64,000 bases of DNA, taken from Gordionus sp. m RMFG-2023 (Eukaryota > Nematomorpha > Gordioida > Chordodea > Parachordodidae). Where the stretch lies: contig NC_088775.1 of NCBI RefSeq assembly GCF_954871325.1, positions 38,913,561 to 38,977,560 of the forward strand. Reading direction: 5' to 3'. Under the pieces are notes generated by a model. That model did no database searches. It saw nothing but the letters and a program-made list of their open reading frames with translations, and was not told the DNA's origin. The position numbers and the translations under genes are program-made. This document shows positions 57,040-64,000 of this stretch, piece after piece; position 1 is the stretch's first letter, and every line of letters begins with the position of its first letter.

Positions 57040-58960
57040 CTATTTTTTATTTTTTTCAAAAAATAAAAAATTATATTATATAAATTTGGTTGCAGTTTAA
57101 AAAAAAATGAAAGAGTGAAGCCAGAGTTATTAAAATAAAATAAAATTAATAAAAGTAAAATGGTATAAATAGTTAAAAACTTAATTTTTAAAAAATTTCT
57201 ATATTATACTATAATTTATGTTGCCACATTATGTCCAAAAAGAATATTGTTGCACCCGTATATAACAAAGATTTTTGGATCGATACAGTTAAATTTTAGT
57301 GAAAAATGATTTTTGAAACACGATATTTTAATCAACTTTAAAAAAGGAAAATTAGAGGGAGTTCGAATAATCTTTGCAACATCAGTGTTGTTAAAATTAC
57401 TTTTAAAAAGTATAACTCAGAATTTGAAATCTGTCAAAGAAGGGTTCTGGTTCTGCAGATTCTTAAAAAAGTGGTAAACAATAAAAATTCAAAAGAGGAT
57501 TATAGGCTCTTGTTATAAACTCTGGTCAGTCACATTACAACTTAGATTTTTTCCAAAAAATAGTTTAATAGGAACCCACGAATGTGGCAGGCATTATATT
57601 AAAAATAAACATAATTTTAGATTCCTAACCCTAATAAAATTGATAGGATAATGAGGCTATCCTTGTCCCGCATTACCTAACTAAGCAAAAATTTAGCACA
57701 TATTTATAAAGATAAATTATTAGATAAAATATAATAAATTGATTTTGGAAGATAGATAAAAAGCAAATATGTATTTTTTTGGTTGAAATAGCAATTAACG
57801 TAATATTGCCCGTGGTGTCAACTTTTTTTAAATGGAATCAGAAAAAATTGAAAGATTGGCCTAGATGATTTTGTTTGTTACATCAGATTTTGATATTGTA
57901 AACCATGGGCAAGTTAAATCAAAAGTTTAATTAACATTAATTATCAAAAGGCGTGTTGTCATTGAATTTCAAAATGGTACGAAAAACCGATACTAATAAA
58001 AATAAATTTTCATAAATTCTTCGATACCAATGTATTGCCCTAAATTACCGATACATAATTGTACAATCATTTTTAGTAATAGAATATTTTTATAAATCAC
58101 TAACATATTTGAAAAAAATATCAAATATTTAAAAAATAATATCGATACTAAATATTTTTAGTTGGTAGTTATCAGTGTTGTAATATGTAAATTCGTTAAA
58201 TTTGTACTTTATATTTAATTTGCATAAAGAGTTCTTTTGGATTTATTATTATAACGCGTGATAAAAATATTATATTTGAATAGTGAGAACTGAAAATAAT
58301 TTAAGTTATGAATATTATTTATAAAGAAGATTGAAAAAAGTATAAAAACTCCAATTTTTACCATTTGAAATGATCTTTTATAATTATTAACTTTTTTGTA
58401 TTTTATTTTTTATTTTTATTAATCTTTTTTATTATTTTTACTTTTATAATTTTGTTAATTTGATAATGTTATAATTTTGAATAAAGGATTAATTGATTTC
58501 ATGATTTCGTGATTCCTAATTATTATTAATTTCTTTTTATATATATATTTTGATTCACAATGACAAATCTCCTCATTGTGACAATCAGTAAAAATATTTT
58601 AGCGACACTGAATACTACAGGTGTGCTAGAAAAAACTTTAGTATTATATTTTATGAATAGTTGTACTATCTAGTTGGAAAAATTATCTGAAATGGGGAAA
58701 TCCTTAGTTAATATAATTTATCAAATTAACAACTAATAATATATAAAAATATTATTAAGCTATAACAATGTAATAAAAGTATCGGGAAAGTATCCATGTT
58801 AAATATTGATACGTAAAAAACGATTTACAATTCTGATTATGAATTTTTAATAAAAATAAAAAAGATTTATAAGTACACTAAATAGACGTTAGGTCAAATT
58901 AATAAAAAAAAATAACATATCCAAATAAACAAGTTGCAATTATTTTTCCTCTAAAAAGTA
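57040..58960. other. Sequence upstream of the first Robo exon seen
   Basis: AT-rich. No signal-peptide exon, promoter or element end is recognised. This is either a long first intron or upstream flank. Confidence 0.5.
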
Positions 58961-58976
58961 ACTCGTGGCTTAATAG

Positions 58977-59165
58977 GCGTATCCGGGAGGGGGGCAGAGG
59001 AAATTCCCCTTTCCTCCGTGAAATATGTCAGTCTTTGTGAATAACATTTTACGCGAATAAAAATATCCCCCACCCCCTGTCTTCAAAAATCCTCCGTGAA
59101 TATGTCAGTCTTTGTGAATATCATTTTACGCGAATAAAAATATACCCCACCCCCTATCCCCAAAA
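58977..59165. repeat. Element end with tandem 75-bp duplication
   Basis: ggcgtatccgggaggggggc starts the block. The unit cctccgtgaaatatgtcagt, ctttgtgaata, ttttacgcgaataaaaatat then a C run is present twice. It belongs to the GC-run element ends scattered here (10950, 13577, 35393, 43855, 59400, 60660). Confidence 0.65.
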
Positions 59166-60654
59166 ATGTATGCATATATCTTATACAGTAATTTGAAAGA
59201 AAGAATAATGATACTAAGTTGTTTTTATTAAAATTAATCTATTTTCTAGCTATACATAAGCTAACGAAACCTAACCGAAGGCCCGCCAAAAGAAAGGTCT
59301 GAGAGCGAAACCCCCCAGAAATTTATTAATCCCTCCCCAATCAAAAATCCTACGCTTATGCGTTGCACAACATTAAGCTAAACATAATATAATCATATTT
59401 AACTATTTATCCCCCCCCCCCCACCCCCAGAATTTATTCGAATTGCAAATAGTTAAGATTTGGAATACCAATTTAAATATTTATACCCTTATCAAACGGA
59501 AACTATTTTGATCCTGATTTTCAACTTTCAAACCATATGGCTGCTCCTACTCCTATCTCTTCGTTATTCACTCTAAGTTTTAATAAAATTATTGTTCGAA
59601 ATTAAAAAGTTTAACATATTTACAAAAATAATTTCTAGGCGAATAACTCCCATAAGAATTTACATAAATCATACGATCATAACTTCGTTTTTGTTGTTGT
59701 GTGAGTAACGCATCAAAATAATAACTGAAAATGATTTATATTTTACACAATGTACATGTCCAGTCAAACTGTGCATTAAAATGCAAGAAAATAGTTTCCA
59801 TTTTTTATTATTTATATAATAAGATATATAGAATTTCAAGACATTATTCCTCGCTATGTATGGCATAATATACAAAAGTTATTCATAACTTAAGAAGTTT
59901 TAATTTTATATATCAAATGAATAATTCCTAATTATGAAAAACATAATGATCATCACGCAGAATTTTATTATCAAAAAGGAATCGATTTCAAGATTTTAAT
60001 ACTTTTCAAAAAAAGAAAATTAAATTTCCTTATTTTATCTTTTAACATATACACAAGAACCGATAACAATAAAATTCTACAAAGATTTTATTTTTAAAAA
60101 AATAAAAAAAACTTTAATCGAATAGATTAAGAACAAAAAAACTATTTAAAATTATAAATTTAAATTATTCATTTCAGAGGTCTGCAAATGGCAAAATTTA
60201 AAGGCTAAGGTACTGGTAGTTTCCAATTTTTTTATTAAGGTTAAAAGGCGAGGTTTTTTAAAATCCATGCTCTGTTAGGCCCTAGTTTTTTTTAAATATA
60301 AGACCTAACCCGAAATATTGAACGCCAAAATAAACAACTATTTATAGACCGCTCGGAATTTTTGATCACGCAGAAAACCACGCGGTATACGAAAATCAAG
60401 CTGGCGCATAAATTTTTTAAAAGTAATTTATACATTTTATACAATTTTATTGTAATGTGATCACTATTGTAATTGTATACTTTCTCCTAAATACAGTGGA
60501 TTTCGGATGTGCTAGATCTTGATAGCACTGTTCCATACTCTTATATTGGGTTTTAAATTAGCGATTCCATTGATAATATGGTACTCAAAATGAGAAAATT
60601 AAATGTCACAGCAGATGGCATAATATATTAACTATGCTTGGAGGTATATCTAGA

Positions 60655-60720
60655 ACCAGGCGCGTAGCCAATGGGGGTAGCACCTAGGCGCGTACCCCTC
60701 CCCCCTTAGCAAGAATTGTT
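60655..60720. mobile_element. Terminus of a GGCGCGTA(G/C)CC element
   Basis: ccaggcgcgtagccaatggg then, 20 bp on, taggcgcgtacccctccccc: two copies of the terminal motif used by the hAT at 10950. No second end was found. Confidence 0.45.
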
Positions 60721-60729
60721 GGAAAAATA

Positions 60730-63300
60730 TAAAAGGGCTTCGTGTTGCAACGTATTCTATTTCAAATAGGTTATATTCGATATTAAATATTAGCAAATAA
60801 TAATATTTTATCTCACGAAAATTTAAAGTTTATTTTCTTACATTTTTTAAACCTTAGACACTGATGGATATAAAGAAAATTTTATCAACCAAGAAAAATT
60901 CTATTTAATTTATCCCTACTGAAAATTTCTAAAGTGTATAAAATTTTCAGATATCCAAATAGGCAGAATTTGATTATAATTATTTCTGAGACTTTTTGTG
61001 CTACAGAAAAAAAGAAACTGCAAAGTCTGCACGACAAGAGCCTTTAAGAGCCTATTTTGAGTTACCTAGTTTTAAGCTAAATTCCTAATATTAAACAGGA
61101 TCTAAAGGGCAAATAGTTAGGCTAATGGTAACATTGAATAATCTTATATCATAGACACAATAGCCAAACACCAAGGATATCCACTATAGAGGATTTTTTA
61201 AAATAAATGATAATAATACAATATAAAATTTTTAAGACGCTTTTTTAAAATCTAAAACTACTCATATATAAAATTAAATACTGCATTTCCCTCAAACTTC
61301 TAGTTCTGAGCGATTATTTATTAAGGCGAAGCTTATGCGTTATGATCGTCGTTCTAGATTTGCCCTTCCTTCACCATTTTTAGCCAACTTTTTTTATAGA
61401 CAGTCATATTTTTTATAATAATAATATGAAATAGCTTTGTTACGGAGAATGAGTGAAATCAATTGATAGTAACATTCTCGTTTAAAAACGCGAAATGAAA
61501 ATCTTTCTTATATAATTTAAAAGATCTTAAAACCATATTGATTAATGATAAAGGAAAGTAATAGTAATATTCAATTGAGTTTTTACAAAATTCGCTTAAA
61601 AAAAATCCCCAAATTGGAAATATTTAAGAAATTACCCCTCCCCTTTTTTAAAAAAAACTATTGAAATATGAGTATTACGTTACCTTCTATCAATATAATT
61701 ATCTTCAAGATCTAGAATATATATAATTATTCTCAGTTTTGGTTTTTTTTTGCGTTTTGACCTCATATCATTGTAACTCCCCCACTTTTTTATATTCATC
61801 TTCACTATTTTTTTTAATTAAAATAAATCGTTATTGTGGGGTCAAATAGCCCAAATACATTTTTTCTTCAAATTTAATTATTTTACTTAGTTAGATTATA
61901 TAAAATAATTAATATATAAATGTCTTTTTAAATTGGAACTAGATTTTGAAACTGATAGATTATTATGAAAATTGATTCCAGTCATCTCATCAACATTAGA
62001 TTTGTGGTGGTTCATTTTTATTACGTAAAAGTATAATTATAAAGGTATACGGTAATATATTTTGTATAATAATTTAATTATGAGTTAAACGACAGATGCT
62101 GAGCGTTAAAATATATATATTATATTATTTTAGTGGCAAAATAAAGTATTATTTATTACTATATCATATTCGTTAAAAAGGAAAAGATATCTTAATTATT
62201 TTTAAAAAAAATTAATTATTACTTTAATTACTTTTTTAAAATATCTTTTTATGGGCTTAAAAAACTATTTATTATTTTATTGCACAAATATAAAACATCC
62301 ATCATTTATTCATTTTGTGACAATTTGAAAATAATAATCGACGATTAAAGGTGTGATCATAATCAAAAAAAAAATTTGTCACTAACCTTACCCCCTGCTT
62401 ATTTTTCAACTTACTCATTTTATTGTTTCAAATTAAATATTTTTATAAGAATTTTGAGTAAATGTTTTTTTAAGGTACTCAAATTTATTTAAAATTATTA
62501 GTTTCTTTTTTGGGGACATGTTAATTTGGTAGTTATTTAGTATAGTCGGACTATCGGCTCAATTTACAGACGCGTGCCGAAAAAAAAATCCGCTAAGCAT
62601 TGAGTAGTTATTTCTTTTTCCCGAAGTCAAGGTTATGTTATCCTTTCAAGGAAACCCCGAGGGTAAGGTTATAGTTTTGGCATAAAATATTGGCATAGCA
62701 ATCTTTGAAATTGGTAAAATGAAAGCCAATAACCAAGCATTGAACTTGCCCATATTTAGTTTGTGGGAAATCATACAATTTGAAACGTTCATATTGGAAC
62801 TAAAATTTTATTTAAAAAATAATAATACAACAGTATAATCATTTATATCTATAAATATTCTAAGAATAAGTTGCCTTTTCTTTAAAATGGATATTTAGTG
62901 AGGTCTTTTGATTATATGTATATAGATTTTTAATTGAATAATTGATCGAAGAAACCAAGGTCATTTGAACCATCCTGATTTAGAAGAAATTTGGGTTTGA
63001 AAAATGGTCATTTACGGAGGTCGCTAATTATAGATATCTTTAAGATCATTCTTTTTTATTTTTTCTTAAACGTGCGCGAAGATTTTTTTTTAAAAAAAGA
63101 AATGATCCAATATCTAAAAGCTGTTAGGGCACATTTTATATCTTACTTATTAAAATTTTGTAGGATTAATATATATATTTCATAAATAAAAATACCCCTT
63201 TTTTTTTGTTAAATTTTAAAAAAAACATTACTTCATTATTTCACCAGCTTACAATACGTTTATTTCGATCTGTTATGCAAGTATACGTGCTGCCTACCGG
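60730..63300. other. AT-rich stretch without recognised features
   Basis: No gene, array or paired terminal repeat is seen. Short open frames (for example 62991-63185) lack any motif. Confidence 0.55.
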
Positions 63301-63309
63301 TTCCACGTC

Positions 63310-63754
63310 TTTATAGAGAAACCATTATAGAGAATGTATTTTATAGAGAAACATTTATAGAGAAAACAATTATAGTGAATGCATTTATAGAGAATTGTTT
63401 TATAGAGAATGTAGTTTATAGAGAATGTTTTATAGAGAATGTTTTATACAGAGAATAATTTTTATAGAGAATTAATTTATAGAGAATGATTTTATAGAGA
63501 ATTAATTTATAGAGAATGATTTTATAGAGAATGCCGTTCATAGAGAATGGTTTTATAGAGAATGTCGATTATAGAGAATGATTTTAAAGAGAATTATTTT
63601 ATAGAGAAGGTCCTTAATAGAGAATGACTTCAAAGAGTTAATGCTTTTATAGAGAATGTTGTTTATAGAGAATTATTTTGTAGAGAATTACATTGTAGAG
63701 AATTATTTTGTAGAGAATTATTTTCTAGATCTTGATTTTATAGAGAAATATTAT
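63310..63754. repeat. Minisatellite TTTATAGAGAATG, about 25 degenerate copies
   Basis: The core tttatagagaatg, with 3-8 variable bases, recurs every 16-22 bp with no other sequence between copies. An open frame through its right part gives a repeated Glu-Asn-Tyr-Phe-Val peptide, which is a by-product. It is related in sequence to 34060-34380. Confidence 0.9.
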
Positions 63755-64000
63755 ATATGGGACAATTATAGAGTTCAAAAAATTTATGCGGGATTTGAAA
63801 AATATATCAAAATTAACATTTTAATAATACAATTCAGTTTATTTGTTGTATTTTTTCGATGACTTTATTTGTTTCAACAATGATTTTTTTGTAAAATCTT
63901 TTTAGTTCATATCAAGGTTTAGCTTGATTATTAACTCAGCTAAACCAACCCTGAAACGATTTGTTAAATATGTATTAACCGTTATAAAAGAGAATCTAAA

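Noticed and set aside
63656-63862. Protein with Glu-Asn-Tyr-Phe-Val repeats
   Set aside because: It is a translation of the TTTATAGAGAAT minisatellite, with no start context or conserved domain.
1-64000. tRNA or rRNA genes
   Set aside because: No A-box/B-box pair with a plausible cloverleaf and no rRNA-like conserved block was noticed by reading. A tRNA scan would be decisive.

Overview
This is an AT-rich (roughly three-quarters A+T) stretch of animal nuclear genome. The one clear host gene is a spliced Roundabout (Robo) axon-guidance receptor on the minus strand (39655-57039), with 13 recognisable exons and classical GT/AG introns, almost all in phase 1. Robo receptors point to a bilaterian animal; nothing here fixes the phylum. 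The reading frame stays open across all 13 exons (about 1,790 residues, without the signal-peptide exon, which I could not find). A second, less certain host exon at 5705-6311 (+) encodes a discoidin (F5/8 type C) domain.

The rest is a transposon graveyard. Layout: 1-700, hAT transposase tail and a 30-bp tandem repeat; 863-3831, a minus-strand non-LTR retrotransposon with a zinc finger and a restriction-like endonuclease, interrupted by a 192-bp MITE; about 4180-5637, a second hAT copy; 5705-6311, discoidin exon; 6312-13600, AT-rich sequence with hAT pieces, including a 1.87-kb hAT with intact ends and 8-bp target duplications (10950-12822); 14800-26563, an old Ty3/Gypsy element (minus) whose 3' LTR is split by a 5.2-kb insertion with inverted ends and a Merlin/IS1595-type transposase remnant; about 26600-32460, a second Gypsy fossil (plus) carrying a 1.3-kb pogo-type transposon; 32735-34380, three tandem-repeat arrays; 35391-36940, another hAT-like element; 39655-57039, Robo; 57040-64000, sequence upstream of or within Robo's first intron, with GC-rich element ends and an 18-bp-class minisatellite (63310-63754).

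Robo's introns have also been colonised. One hAT (43408-44732, perfect 8-bp duplication) lies about 34 bp from a splice acceptor. The 6-kb intron between the Ig1 and Ig2 exons holds two oppositely oriented Gypsy fragments and a hAT inserted into one of them. The insertions within insertions give a relative order of events: LTR and LINE elements came first, and hAT, pogo and MITE elements came later. I see no RNA genes, CRISPR arrays or prokaryote-style operons, and no convincing novel system. The most informative signals are the Robo gene structure, its expanded Ig2 domain, and the nesting record.
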